Positions 32,374 to 41,199 of a stretch of 41,256 nucleotides of DNA are shown in pieces; the stretch's first letter is position 1, and each line of letters starts with the position of its first letter. Source of the DNA: JBAXPW01 sp037132015 (GTDB lineage: Bacteria; Patescibacteriota; Microgenomatia; UBA1406; GWC2-37-13); assembly GCA_037132015.1 (NCBI GenBank), contig JBAXPW010000005.1:1-41256 (forward strand), given 5' to 3'. The translations under genes were made by a program, and so were the position numbers. The notes below the pieces were generated by a model. The model was not told where the DNA came from and searched no databases. It saw nothing but the letters and a program-made list of their open reading frames with translations.

Positions 32374-32391
32374 AAATAAATGTGATATCAT
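32363..32391 (+). promoter_or_regulatory. Promoter of the M24 peptidase gene, leaderless
   Basis: TTGGAT at 32363-32368, a 17-nt spacer, TATCAT at 32386-32391, then 6 nt to the ATG at 32398. The -35 box overlaps the end of the HD gene. Confidence 0.55.
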
Positions 32392-32397
32392 AGACGA

Positions 32398-33498
32398 ATG
32401 CTAAAACGGATTGAACAGGTGCGAAAACTCATGAAAGAAAAACATACCGTTTCTTTTCTTATTTCTAATCACTTTAATATATTTTATTTAACAGGGTTTA
32501 TTGGGTTAGCTCCTACTGAACGTGAAGGATTTTTATTTATAACCGACAAATCAATTTATTTTTTTACTGATAATCGTTATCTTAGTAAAGATCTTAACAA
32601 CAAATTGAAGAATATTGGTGCAATTTTAAAACTTATTGAACCGGGTAATTCATTACTCGATCATCTTAAAAATATCATCAAAATTGAGAATATTCTTGAA
32701 GTTGAATTTGAATCATCTGATTTAACATATGCAGAATACGAACGAATTGTTACCACTCTTGGTAGTATATCATTCAAATCATCCCAAATTCATATCCAAT
32801 CAATTCGCGCAATAAAAACTACAGAAGAAGTTGAATTGATACGAGAAGCATGTTTGCAAAGCGATAAATGTTTAAGAGAAATATCACCTTTGATACGTGT
32901 TGGGATGACTGAAAGAGAATTAGCATTTAAGATGGAGATGTGGATAAAGGAAAAGGGATTTGCACTATCATTTGATCCAATTGTGGCTTGTGATGAAAAT
33001 TCTGCAATTGCTCATTATGATACTAGATCAGGAAATGGTGTATTTAAGAAAGAATCTGTAATTCTTATAGATTTTGGCATCTCATATAAACACTATTTGT
33101 CAGATATTACACGGATGTATTCTATTGGAAAACCATCTGACGAGTATATTTATGCGTATGAAACTCTATTACGGGCACAATTGGAAACTCTTAATTCTCT
33201 TAAAATGGAACGTGATCCGAAAGTTGTAGATAAAATTCCGCGTGCTGTATTAGAACATAGTGGGTTACCAAACTTTGCTCATTCAACAGGACACGGAGTA
33301 GGATTGGAAATACATGAGTTTCCTAAATTATCAATATATGCACCAGATATTCTTCAGACAGGACATATTGTTACTGTTGAACCGGGAGTATATATATCTG
33401 GCAAATTTGGAATACGAATTGAGGATACTGTGCATATTTCGTCTTCGTCTGAAATAGATATTCTTACTCAGACATCAAAAGAAATGGCTATTCTCTAA
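32398..33498 (+). CDS. Xaa-Pro aminopeptidase / prolidase (M24)
   Basis: A 366-residue metallopeptidase of the pita-bread fold. The N-terminal domain (1-130) resembles creatinase-N. The five metal ligands are visible: Asp225 (LIDFGISY), Asp236 (YLSDITRM), His299 (HSTGHGVGLEIHE), Glu328 (TVEPGVY) and Glu342 (RIEDTV). His206 in AIAHYDTR is the expected catalytic neighbour. These enzymes use Mn or Co to cut X-Pro bonds in peptides in the cytoplasm. With the S33 and S51 peptidases elsewhere in the window it suggests scavenging of amino acids from peptides. It converges with the repeat protein gene 14 nt away. Confidence 0.92.
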   Translation: MLKRIEQVRKLMKEKHTVSFLISNHFNIFYLTGFIGLAPTEREGFLFITDKSIYFFTDNRYLSKDLNNKLKNIGAILKLIEPGNSLLDHLKNIIKIENILEVEFESSDLTYAEYERIVTTLGSISFKSSQIHIQSIRAIKTTEEVELIREACLQSDKCLREISPLIRVGMTERELAFKMEMWIKEKGFALSFDPIVACDENSAIAHYDTRSGNGVFKKESVILIDFGISYKHYLSDITRMYSIGKPSDEYIYAYETLLRAQLETLNSLKMERDPKVVDKIPRAVLEHSGLPNFAHSTGHGVGLEIHEFPKLSIYAPDILQTGHIVTVEPGVYISGKFGIRIEDTVHISSSSEIDILTQTSKEMAIL

Positions 33499-33512
33499 AT
33501 TTATTAATATTT

Positions 33513-36500
33513 TTATTTACTGTTTTCAGGCATATCCTGCTCCATTTCAAGTGTTTGAGTATTTTCATTATGTTGAGTTTTTCTATCCACACTTACCAAA
33601 TTTTCTTCTTTATTATTTTCAGCAAGGATCTTTGCTTTAATTTCATTCTCTTTATCTATTAGTTTTATTGTTGCTTTCGCAGCTTCGATTTTTGCTTTCA
33701 AATATACTAGTATTTCAGGACCTTTCATATTATTCATCATAAATACTGGCAAAACATATCCTAACTCATCAAGTGCACTTTGTTTTTGACCAATATCATC
33801 TGATAACAATTTATTTAATATATTAGTTACAATTACTATCTCGTTTTCAAGCCAGTCTTGTCGTGATTTAACTACTTCACTAATTGGCACCTCACCTTTT
33901 TCGTATTGTTGTATCCACATATTTTTTACTTCTTCGTATTCTTCTAGTGAGATTTCTTGAGGTAATGATATCGTTTTTTCAATATTATTTTCAGGTTCTA
34001 CTTCAGCTGGAATTTGAGAGGTTACTATACTAAGCACATCTTGTTCCTTTACCCCTTCTTTGGCACTTATTTCATTAGCTATGGTAGAAGATTCGTTGAA
34101 GTTAGATCCAATAAGACTTATTAATGATAGCGATTGTTCATTGCTAATACCTGTATTAATTTTGATTTGTTCTGTTATGTATTCAATAGGTTTTGATATA
34201 TTGAGCGAGTAAGTATTGAGCGCTTTGGTGATCATCTCAACAGGGATATTTGTTTGACCTGACATATAGTCAAGTATATTAGTATCCTGAGCAAGAGAAG
34301 GTATTAAGGATTGTAACATGTTGGTAACTTTTTCGATAGTCATTCCTGTTTTTATCGAAATCGTTTCACTTACGGATTTTTGGGATGCTGGATCCGATGT
34401 AACAAGTGATTGAAGTATATTTTTGACAATAGATTCATCTAAACTTAATGATTTTGAAATTAATTGAATAAATTGAATATTTTGAGAAATAGCATTTGTT
34501 TCACTGAGAATAGCACTCACGATTGACTTATCTATTTGTATCGATTGCACAATAGCATCTATCAATGGTGTTGTAGTTAGTGTGGAATTTTGCGCAAATG
34601 AAGATAAGACCTTACTCACTATCGCGGGTGTCGAGTTTGTTTTATCTGCTATCTGTTGCATTGCTATAGGTGAAGAGATGATGTTGGTAATGATATTTTT
34701 GGTAGCAAGTTGAGTTTGAGTTACCGTGATACCACTAATCGATGCAACTCGTTCGGCTACAGAAACTGATGTACTAGAAGAAACATTTGAAATAGTCTTC
34801 ATTATTTCTGAAGCATGATCTTTGCTTATTCCTTCTGTTGTCATTCGATTATTTATAGTAGAAGTAGTTTTTATTGTATTTGAAATTTGTCGAAGTATGG
34901 CTTCAACTTTTTCGTTAGTAACATTTGTTTCTTTGGAGATTCTTGAAACTATATTTCGTCCCGGTTGACTTGTATTTTGAGAATATGAGGTAAGTACGGA
35001 TTGAACCTGATTCATCGGCATATTTGTAGATTTTGCAACTGAAGTTACTAATTTAGTATTTCGAGATAAGGAACCAGAAAATGCAGATGTTACCGACTGA
35101 ATCTTACTTTGAGGTACTCCAAGTTTGACGCTAATATCTCGATTAGCATTAGAAGATGAAGCAAATTGAGTAGTGGTTTTTATAATTGATTCTCTTGTTT
35201 GTATGCGTTCCATTGGCGATGATGATGTCGCAGACATGATTTGTCGTGCAATTTTATCATCCTTAATTGCTCTACTAAATAATTCACTTCTAATGTTCAT
35301 AAATTTATTTCGTTCTGTAGGGCTTTCTGCTTTTACTGGATTGGATAAAAGATCGATATTTTTTTTCATTTCATCTCGTGATTGTTTGTTCGTTTCTAAT
35401 CGTGCAATATCAGATAATTTCTTTGCTTCCAAATGAAGTGATTTTGTTATCTGCTCTGTTTTGACTTCCCGTATTTGCTCTCTGCTTTCCATTTTTACAG
35501 AGGATTCATTTTTGACATTTTCCTGCTGTTTTATAAATGTTTTAGTTGTTGTTGAGTTGGGAGACGGACTTGGAGCTCCCGGGGAAGGATTAATTCTTGA
35601 ATTATCATACATTGCCATTAATATATTTTTCATAGCATATATTCCATCGCAACAATAATCTCTAAAAATTCTCAGTAGCCACCATGGGAAAAATATGACA
35701 GCCCAAAGCATAATTAGACTAATTATGTATTCAGAAAAAGTATCAACATAATTGCCATTATTAGTCGCTGAAAGTACCTGAGAGGGACCTCCATACGTGA
35801 TAATAATACCTGTCGGATATACATATCCTTCGGGACTATTTACCCGTCCAAATACAAATGAAAAAGGTATGCCTGCTTTCCAAATTGTTGCAAGTGCACC
35901 AAAGAAAAGAGCAAATAAAGGACCATAGAGAAGCCATTGAAAGAATACTCCTATCCATATCCATCCAGCATTACGGATAAATACAAAAGGCATGAGTAAA
36001 GCAAGGAATGGAGAAACAAAAAGCAAAAACCACAATAATATTTTACGAAGAAGTAACATTGTTCCCATTACATAATAGGTAACATTGGTAATTCGCAATA
36101 AGAACATCTCAGCTTGGATAGATTCTTGAACCCTTAAGTTAAGATCTCGACATCCGATAAATTTTTGATAATTAGATTCTTGAGAAGTTGCGTTAAAATA
36201 AATATTGAATAGATCTTTTCCACCAAGATTTTCCATGAAAAATTTCATCAATAACTCAGAAAGTTGTATTAGGATTAATACAATTGAAGCCGAAAACGCA
36301 ATCCAAAGTAATGCCACTACTATTTTCCAGACTGCTGGCCATATTCTGATTTTTAGATCAAAATTTGCTTGTTGTCCAATAACAAATCCCAATCCAATTA
36401 TACCTGCAACAATTATTACAAAAAAATATGCAATACCACTTGTCATGCTCCAGATTTGTTTGAGAACTAGATGATTATCAATAGCATTTGAATTGACAAC

Positions 36501-36839
36501 CCAATAAAGAAATTGTCTTGCACGTTCATCTGCTTTTCCTTGAGAAGTAACTTCAGGATCTTCTATCCAAATATGATTTTCCCATGGATCAGATTTAAAT
36601 GTTTTAAAATCAGATACGCATTTATCGCCAAGAATTTTTTGTAATCCTGTTGGACAAGTTCCTAAACTACAAAGCCGTACACTTAGTCGAGGATCTGAAT
36701 CACTTTCAGTTTCACGAATTTCCATACGAATGTCTTGTTTGACTTCCTGAGCACGTGTCAATGGAGCAAATATGGTGAGTTGTAAACAAAGCAACATGAT
36801 ACCAATGAAGAAGACTATATATGGTTTCAAAAATTGCAT
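33513..36839 (-). CDS. VirB6/TrbL-like membrane protein with 12 tandem ~32-residue repeats
   Basis: An 1108-residue protein. Residues 1-30 are a signal peptide (ending TRAQ). Residues 130-410 hold about 6-8 membrane helices with a conserved-looking LLLRKILLWFLLFVSPFLALLMPF block, as in the VirB6/TrbL channel proteins of type IV secretion systems. A Pro/Ser-rich linker (418-428) leads to a charged helical region (430-565). Residues 575-945 contain 12 tandem repeats of 31-33 residues, consensus like (I/V)-S-x2-T-(N/G)-(V/I)-(T/S)-x-x-x-V-x-x-(V/I)-L. A Gln/Glu-rich coiled C-terminus (960-1108) follows. The repeats should form helix hairpins, perhaps a curved solenoid. Neighbours are anchored surface proteins. 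I infer a secretion or DNA-uptake role; it is not proven. Confidence 0.7.
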   Translation of the reverse strand: MQFLKPYIVFFIGIMLLCLQLTIFAPLTRAQEVKQDIRMEIRETESDSDPRLSVRLCSLGTCPTGLQKILGDKCVSDFKTFKSDPWENHIWIEDPEVTSQGKADERARQFLYWVVNSNAIDNHLVLKQIWSMTSGIAYFFVIIVAGIIGLGFVIGQQANFDLKIRIWPAVWKIVVALLWIAFSASIVLILIQLSELLMKFFMENLGGKDLFNIYFNATSQESNYQKFIGCRDLNLRVQESIQAEMFLLRITNVTYYVMGTMLLLRKILLWFLLFVSPFLALLMPFVFIRNAGWIWIGVFFQWLLYGPLFALFFGALATIWKAGIPFSFVFGRVNSPEGYVYPTGIIITYGGPSQVLSATNNGNYVDTFSEYIISLIMLWAVIFFPWWLLRIFRDYCCDGIYAMKNILMAMYDNSRINPSPGAPSPSPNSTTTKTFIKQQENVKNESSVKMESREQIREVKTEQITKSLHLEAKKLSDIARLETNKQSRDEMKKNIDLLSNPVKAESPTERNKFMNIRSELFSRAIKDDKIARQIMSATSSSPMERIQTRESIIKTTTQFASSSNANRDISVKLGVPQSKIQSVTSAFSGSLSRNTKLVTSVAKSTNMPMNQVQSVLTSYSQNTSQPGRNIVSRISKETNVTNEKVEAILRQISNTIKTTSTINNRMTTEGISKDHASEIMKTISNVSSSTSVSVAERVASISGITVTQTQLATKNIITNIISSPIAMQQIADKTNSTPAIVSKVLSSFAQNSTLTTTPLIDAIVQSIQIDKSIVSAILSETNAISQNIQFIQLISKSLSLDESIVKNILQSLVTSDPASQKSVSETISIKTGMTIEKVTNMLQSLIPSLAQDTNILDYMSGQTNIPVEMITKALNTYSLNISKPIEYITEQIKINTGISNEQSLSLISLIGSNFNESSTIANEISAKEGVKEQDVLSIVTSQIPAEVEPENNIEKTISLPQEISLEEYEEVKNMWIQQYEKGEVPISEVVKSRQDWLENEIVIVTNILNKLLSDDIGQKQSALDELGYVLPVFMMNNMKGPEILVYLKAKIEAAKATIKLIDKENEIKAKILAENNKEENLVSVDRKTQHNENTQTLEMEQDMPENSK
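34005..35117 (-). repeat. Region coding 12 degenerate protein repeats
   Basis: Codes residues 575-945 of the protein above. Anchor residues fall at 575, 607, 640, 671, 704, 736, 769, 800, 833, 865, 898 and 930, spacings 31-33. The repeats are diverged in DNA, so they are seen only in protein. Confidence 0.7.
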
Positions 36840-36863
36840 TATATTATAGGTAAAATTTCACGA

Positions 36864-37556
36864 TTACTTTTTCTCTCGATGTTTATTTAACTTTTTAAAA
36901 GCGGATCTTCTATTAGTTACAAAAGTGCTTAGAGCAATAAATGAGAGTATGACGGCAAAGATAGCAGTTGTATTAACGCTTGAGGCATCACCTAATTTTG
37001 GTATTTGTGAAATAACAGATGTCACTGTTTGAGGGGTAGTTGGAACACCTGGAGGTGATGTTGGAACACCTGGAGGTGATGTTGGAACACCTGGAGGTGA
37101 TGTTGGAACACCAGGAGGTGATGTAGGAGTAGTTGGTTGAAAAATTGAACATAATTGAGTTGATCCTGCGGATTGGGCGATGAGTTTAAAAGTGATAAAA
37201 GCAAATGTACCACTTCCTGAATATCCTGCTGAATTTGCACCATTTAAAATAAGTCGCCCCTCGGTTGCAGTTCCTGCTTGAGTTTCTGTAGTAACGGTCG
37301 TCATAGCATCTCCTGGAGTAGTTGACACATATTGAAGATATCGCGTGTCATAGGTCATTCCCATCAATGCTGTTTTTAGTGTTGTTGATTCTGTATCAAT
37401 AGTAACGGCAAACTGAACATCTTGTCCACGAGTGAGCTGTCCAGAAGGCGCAATTAAATCATACGTTGTTGCATATATTGGCTTGCAGAAAGCAATAGCA
37501 AGAAAAAAAACTATAAAAAATGAAACCCTTATTATAGATCGTATATGTAAGTGCAT
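36864..37556 (-). CDS. Anchored cohesin-like surface protein with PTSPPGV repeats
   Basis: A 230-residue protein with a signal peptide (to about residue 29). A cohesin-like beta domain covers about 32-140 (GQLTRGQDVQFAVTIDTES, MGMTYDTRYLQYVS, GRLILNGANSAGYSGSGTFAFITFKLIA). A stalk of four PTSPPGV repeats runs from about 144 to 172, then a C-terminal membrane helix with a basic end (FVTNRRSAFKK). Cohesin-type domains bind dockerins or other partners in protein complexes. The layout signal-domain-stalk-anchor is that of a surface-displayed adhesion or assembly protein. The gene ends 24 nt upstream of the VirB6-like gene in the same direction, so the two are probably co-transcribed. The binding partner is unknown; no dockerin was noticed. 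Confidence 0.7.
   Translation of the reverse strand: MHLHIRSIIRVSFFIVFFLAIAFCKPIYATTYDLIAPSGQLTRGQDVQFAVTIDTESTTLKTALMGMTYDTRYLQYVSTTPGDAMTTVTTETQAGTATEGRLILNGANSAGYSGSGTFAFITFKLIAQSAGSTQLCSIFQPTTPTSPPGVPTSPPGVPTSPPGVPTSPPGVPTTPQTVTSVISQIPKLGDASSVNTTAIFAVILSFIALSTFVTNRRSAFKKLNKHREKK
37042..37125 (-). repeat. 21-nt minisatellite, four units
   Basis: Four head-to-tail copies of a 21-nt unit (plus strand GGAACACCTGGAGGTGATGTT written in part; starts 37042, 37063, 37084, 37105), nearly identical and in frame. The last copy has two changes. They code the PTSPPGV stalk. Confidence 0.9.
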
Positions 37557-37606
37557 ATTTCATGATAATATAATTTTTACATGTTGACAATAGAATATTT
37601 ATATTC

Positions 37607-37635
37607 TTGCAATATTGGGTAATATTAGTTACAGT
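37607..37635 (+). promoter_or_regulatory. Possible promoter of the large surface protein gene
   Basis: TTGCAA at 37607-37612, a 17-nt spacer, TACAGT at 37630-37635, then 6 nt to the ATG at 37642. Both boxes match the consensus at only four of six bases. Confidence 0.35.
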
Positions 37636-37641
37636 TGATGT

Positions 37642-39609
37642 ATGCGTAAGGAAATATTATTAGTGTTAAATATAATTTTGTTGATTAGTTTTTTATTGTT
37701 AACTCCAATAAAAGCTCAAGCTCAATCTACAGTTATAGGTGTCAGAACGGCTTGTTTAGAAGCAACTTCCTGTACGGAAGTTGGCTCAAAATGTACTAAG
37801 AAAGATATTTCCGAAGACTATTTTTTACCCTTTCATTCTGCAAATTTATACACCAAAGATAAAGGGGTTATTACTCGGAATACAAAAGCATACATACTTG
37901 AGTGCTTTAGTGTAGATGGAAAACAAATATGTACCACTGGAAGTGCAGATTTAGATAAAGAGGCTTTTTGTTCCTTACAAAATGTTACTGATGTTACTCT
38001 CGCTCCGGGATCAAAAAATAGTAAAGAATTATGTGATCAAAATATAAACAACCTAGATACTCTTAAAAATAAATTTTCTTATACGTTTGATTATATTTTT
38101 AAAAATATAGCGGGAAAAATGCAACCTTCTACCATTCGTTCTTTGATTGCTGATGAAATTGGGAAAATTGAATCAAATGTAAACCCCTATATTGTTTGGG
38201 GAAGTGGTACCACAGAATTTATCCCAAGGAAATTTATATTATATCAGCCTTTTACTGATACCGCAGTTGTAAAAGATAGTGTTGGAGCTCTACAACAATC
38301 AAATTTAGCCTTTGTAGGTAGTCCCGAAAGATGTACATCAATTAGTTGGGATCCAACTGGTCGTGTGTTTGATAGTCTTTCGTTAGAACCGATACCTCAA
38401 TCATCCATTTATCTCTATAAAAATTATAATGGAGAATATAAAGACGCCAAACAAACAGAATATAATATTGCAAATCCTTTTAGAACAGATTCAGCGGGCG
38501 TTTTTTCATTTATAGTGAACGACGGACTATATCGTTTGTCTCCTGAAAGTGATTCTAAATATGCATTTGATATATCATCTTTGAGCACTATTCAAAAAAA
38601 TTACAAACTTATTTATTCTAATATTTATCCTGCAGAACGGGGAAGAGATATTGCGCAAAAGGGAAAAATGGAACAACGCGATATACCTTTGCGACCAATT
38701 AATGGAACTGGAAACTCATATCCATTGAAGATTATTTCATTATTTACTGATGTAATAAAAATGAATGGATCTATTAGTTATGATGGGAATGTATCGCATC
38801 CATTCAGTATTATTCGTGTTTATTATTTGAAATCAAGTGGTTCAACTGTTTCAAGAGGAGATCTGGCTTATATTGGACAGACAGACAAGATGGGATTATT
38901 TTCTTTTGAAGTTCCTGGTAATTCGACAGATCCATCTCAGTATCTAGGCGAAGTTGAGTTTGAAAAAGTCAATTTGACTACTGATTTTTTAATACCTACT
39001 CAGTATCCTAAATTATCATCAACAAGTGCATTTTTAAATGTTTCATCTGCTCAGAATATTAGTGGTCGTGTTACTTTACGTCATGATCCAATTCCAAATA
39101 ACTTACAAGGAGTTGCAAAAATAAACGGAAAAGTAGTATCAAATGGTACAGTGCAGGTCTATACAGATTTTTCAAATGTTCCATTTCATACAACTCATAC
39201 TAATGCAAATGGTGAGTTCTCAATTGCATCAGATGTTCTGCCTAGTATGCCATACAAGATAAAATACATATCTAAGGAAGGTATTAAGTTAGATATTTCA
39301 ACAACACAATTTATTCAAGAGAATCAAAATACCATGATAAATGCAACATACAATCCCGTTGATTTTCTTGATAAAAGCGGTAAAAAAGTTTCTTCAGCTG
39401 ATCTGCAAAAAATTTATAAAAAGAATAATTTAGGTATAGAAAATAAACAAGATAAATCAAATGAAGATCAATCATCTCTCTTAGTCGCAAATCAAACTGG
39501 AAGTTCTCAAATGGTGCTCATCATTATGGTAATTCTTGTGTTATTAGGAGTTACAACGGCAATTCTGACGATATATGTTATAAAACGTGGAAAAGTTCCC
39601 TATATGTGA
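37642..39609 (+). CDS. Large anchored surface protein with beta-sandwich domains
   Basis: A 655-residue protein with a signal peptide (to about AQAQ at 28). A cysteine-rich N-terminal domain has seven or so Cys (TACLEATSCTEVGSKC). A middle part has several carboxypeptidase-regulatory-like/Ig-like beta domains (WDPTGRVFDSLSLEPIPQSSIYLYK with TDSAGVFSFIVNDGLYRL; INGKVVSNGTVQVYTDF with TNANGEFSIASDVLPSMPYKI). The C-terminus has a membrane helix and the tail IKRGKVPYM. The G-x-V-x-(D/N)-x2-(T/S)-x-(E/P) plus DxxGxFxF pattern is that of carboxypeptidase regulatory-like folds, common in adhesins. It is divergent from the cohesin-like gene, so it may serve with it at the cell surface. Its ligand is unknown. 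Confidence 0.6.
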   Translation: MRKEILLVLNIILLISFLLLTPIKAQAQSTVIGVRTACLEATSCTEVGSKCTKKDISEDYFLPFHSANLYTKDKGVITRNTKAYILECFSVDGKQICTTGSADLDKEAFCSLQNVTDVTLAPGSKNSKELCDQNINNLDTLKNKFSYTFDYIFKNIAGKMQPSTIRSLIADEIGKIESNVNPYIVWGSGTTEFIPRKFILYQPFTDTAVVKDSVGALQQSNLAFVGSPERCTSISWDPTGRVFDSLSLEPIPQSSIYLYKNYNGEYKDAKQTEYNIANPFRTDSAGVFSFIVNDGLYRLSPESDSKYAFDISSLSTIQKNYKLIYSNIYPAERGRDIAQKGKMEQRDIPLRPINGTGNSYPLKIISLFTDVIKMNGSISYDGNVSHPFSIIRVYYLKSSGSTVSRGDLAYIGQTDKMGLFSFEVPGNSTDPSQYLGEVEFEKVNLTTDFLIPTQYPKLSSTSAFLNVSSAQNISGRVTLRHDPIPNNLQGVAKINGKVVSNGTVQVYTDFSNVPFHTTHTNANGEFSIASDVLPSMPYKIKYISKEGIKLDISTTQFIQENQNTMINATYNPVDFLDKSGKKVSSADLQKIYKKNNLGIENKQDKSNEDQSSLLVANQTGSSQMVLIIMVILVLLGVTTAILTIYVIKRGKVPYM

Positions 39610-39629
39610 TAATTTATGTCGTTAATTTT

Positions 39630-39645
39630 GTAGCATATTCGCTAC
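39630..39645. promoter_or_regulatory. Dyad next to the comM -35 box
   Basis: GTAGC-atattc-GCTAC, a perfect 5-bp dyad whose right arm ends on the first base of the -35 box. Possible operator for comM. Confidence 0.3.
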
Positions 39646-39673
39646 TGACATTTTATACTCATTCGCATATAAT
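39645..39673 (+). promoter_or_regulatory. comM promoter, leaderless
   Basis: CTGACA at 39645-39650, a 17-nt spacer and a perfect TATAAT at 39668-39673. The ATG follows after 8 nt (39682). Confidence 0.7.
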
Positions 39674-39681
39674 GCATCTTC

Positions 39682-41199
39682 ATGCTATCTTTTATAAAAA
39701 CAGGTACCACTATTGGTCTTGAAGGTGTATTAATTGATGCTCAAATTGATGTAGCAGAGCGCGGATTTCCTACTTTTACTATTGTTGGTCTACCAACAAA
39801 AGGCGTAGATGAAGCAAAAGATCGCATCAGATCTGCAATATTTAATTCTGGTTTTGAGATGCCTGATTCACGTATTACCATTAATCTTGCACCCGCTGAT
39901 ATTCCAAAACAAGGATCCGCATTTGATCTTCCTATGGCAATTGGGATACTTTGTTCGACAGGAGCACTCAAACAGGATAAAATTATACACAGTCTTTTTA
40001 TTGGTGAATTAAGTCTTGATGGAAAAATTCGAAGAGTTCCCGGTGTGATATCAATTGCTTTGATGGCTCGTAAACAAAATATAGATACCCTTTATGTTCC
40101 ATTGGATAATGCTTTGGAAGCATCATATTTTCATGAATTTATTGTTATACCTGTTAATACATTACAGGAATTAATTTTACATTTAAATGAAGAGGTATTG
40201 ATCTCACCATCTCCAATTACCTCTCTTGAAAATCGGCAAAATACCACAACATATATAGACTTCAAGACTATAAAAGGACAATATCAAGCAAAACGAGCAA
40301 TGGAAATTGCAGGAGCGGGTGGACATAATATTCATTTAAAAGGTGTTCCCGGTGCAGGAAAGACATTATTATCAAGGGCATTTCCGGGGATTCTTCCTGA
40401 AATGGTTCGCGAGGAAATATTGGAAGTTTCTCAGATATATTCTGTTATTGGACAAACATCTAATCAAGGATTTATATTAGAGCGTCCTTTTCGTTCTCCT
40501 CATCATACAACATCGCGTATTGGTCTCATAGGTGGTGGAAGTATGCCGGGACCGGGTGAGATTTCATTAGCTCATCGAGGAATTCTATTTTTGGATGAAT
40601 TTCCAGAGTTTCCTCGATCAATACTTGAGTCATTACGACAACCAATGGAGGATGGTGAGGTTACGATATCGCGTGCTGCAGGTACTTTGAGGTTTCCGTG
40701 CAGATTTTTATTAGTTGCTGCATCCAATCCATGTCCGTGTGGGAATTATGGACATCCAACAAAAAAATGTATTTGCATATCAGGATCGATATTGAGGTAT
40801 CAAAAAAGACTCTCAGGGCCATTACTTGATCGGATTGATTTGCATATTACAATTCCTCCGGTTGATGAAGAAAAACTAATGAGTGATATTGATGCTGAAG
40901 ATAGTTTAAGTATAAGAGAACGTGTTCAAAAAGCTCGAGAAATACAAACGGTTCGATTTCAAGGAACAAAAATAGTGATGAATAGTGAGATGACCAGTCA
41001 TCAAGTAAAACAATTCTGTAAGTTAGAAAAAGACGCAGAGGATTTATTACGAATGGCTTATCGAAAATTATCACTTTCAGCAAGATCATATTTTAAGGTG
41101 ATAAAAGTTGCAAGAACGATTGCCGATTTAAAGGGTGAAGACAAAATAGAATCAACTTCAGTGGCAGAAGCATTACAATATCGACCCGAGGATATATAA
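39682..41199 (+). CDS. comM: YifB/ComM family AAA+ (Mg-chelatase-like) helicase
   Basis: A 505-residue protein of standard ComM length. The N-terminal domain (1-170) has the ChlI-like fold (GLEGVLIDAQIDVAERGFPTFTIVGLP, FDLPMAIGIL, FIGELSLDGKIRRVPG). The AAA+ core has Walker A GVPGAGKT (221-228), Walker B GILFLDEFPEF, and a Cys-rich NPCPCGNYGHPTKKCIC that looks like a metal-binding insertion. The C-terminal region has the arginine finger zone (PLLDRIDLHI) and a lid domain. ComM homologues are hexameric branch-migration helicases that promote natural transformation in Gram-negative species. The gene has a near-perfect leaderless promoter. Its position beside the secretion/surface cluster is consistent with DNA uptake, but no uptake pore genes were identified. 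Confidence 0.93.
   Translation: MLSFIKTGTTIGLEGVLIDAQIDVAERGFPTFTIVGLPTKGVDEAKDRIRSAIFNSGFEMPDSRITINLAPADIPKQGSAFDLPMAIGILCSTGALKQDKIIHSLFIGELSLDGKIRRVPGVISIALMARKQNIDTLYVPLDNALEASYFHEFIVIPVNTLQELILHLNEEVLISPSPITSLENRQNTTTYIDFKTIKGQYQAKRAMEIAGAGGHNIHLKGVPGAGKTLLSRAFPGILPEMVREEILEVSQIYSVIGQTSNQGFILERPFRSPHHTTSRIGLIGGGSMPGPGEISLAHRGILFLDEFPEFPRSILESLRQPMEDGEVTISRAAGTLRFPCRFLLVAASNPCPCGNYGHPTKKCICISGSILRYQKRLSGPLLDRIDLHITIPPVDEEKLMSDIDAEDSLSIRERVQKAREIQTVRFQGTKIVMNSEMTSHQVKQFCKLEKDAEDLLRMAYRKLSLSARSYFKVIKVARTIADLKGEDKIESTSVAEALQYRPEDI

Noticed and set aside
34005..35117. The ~32-residue repeats as TAL-effector-like DNA-binding repeats
   Set aside because: The length is similar, but the TAL core (GGxQAL and the variable residue pair) is absent.
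37042..37125. Regular 21-nt repeats as a CRISPR array
   Set aside because: The units are directly adjacent with no spacers and code in frame for PTSPPGV.
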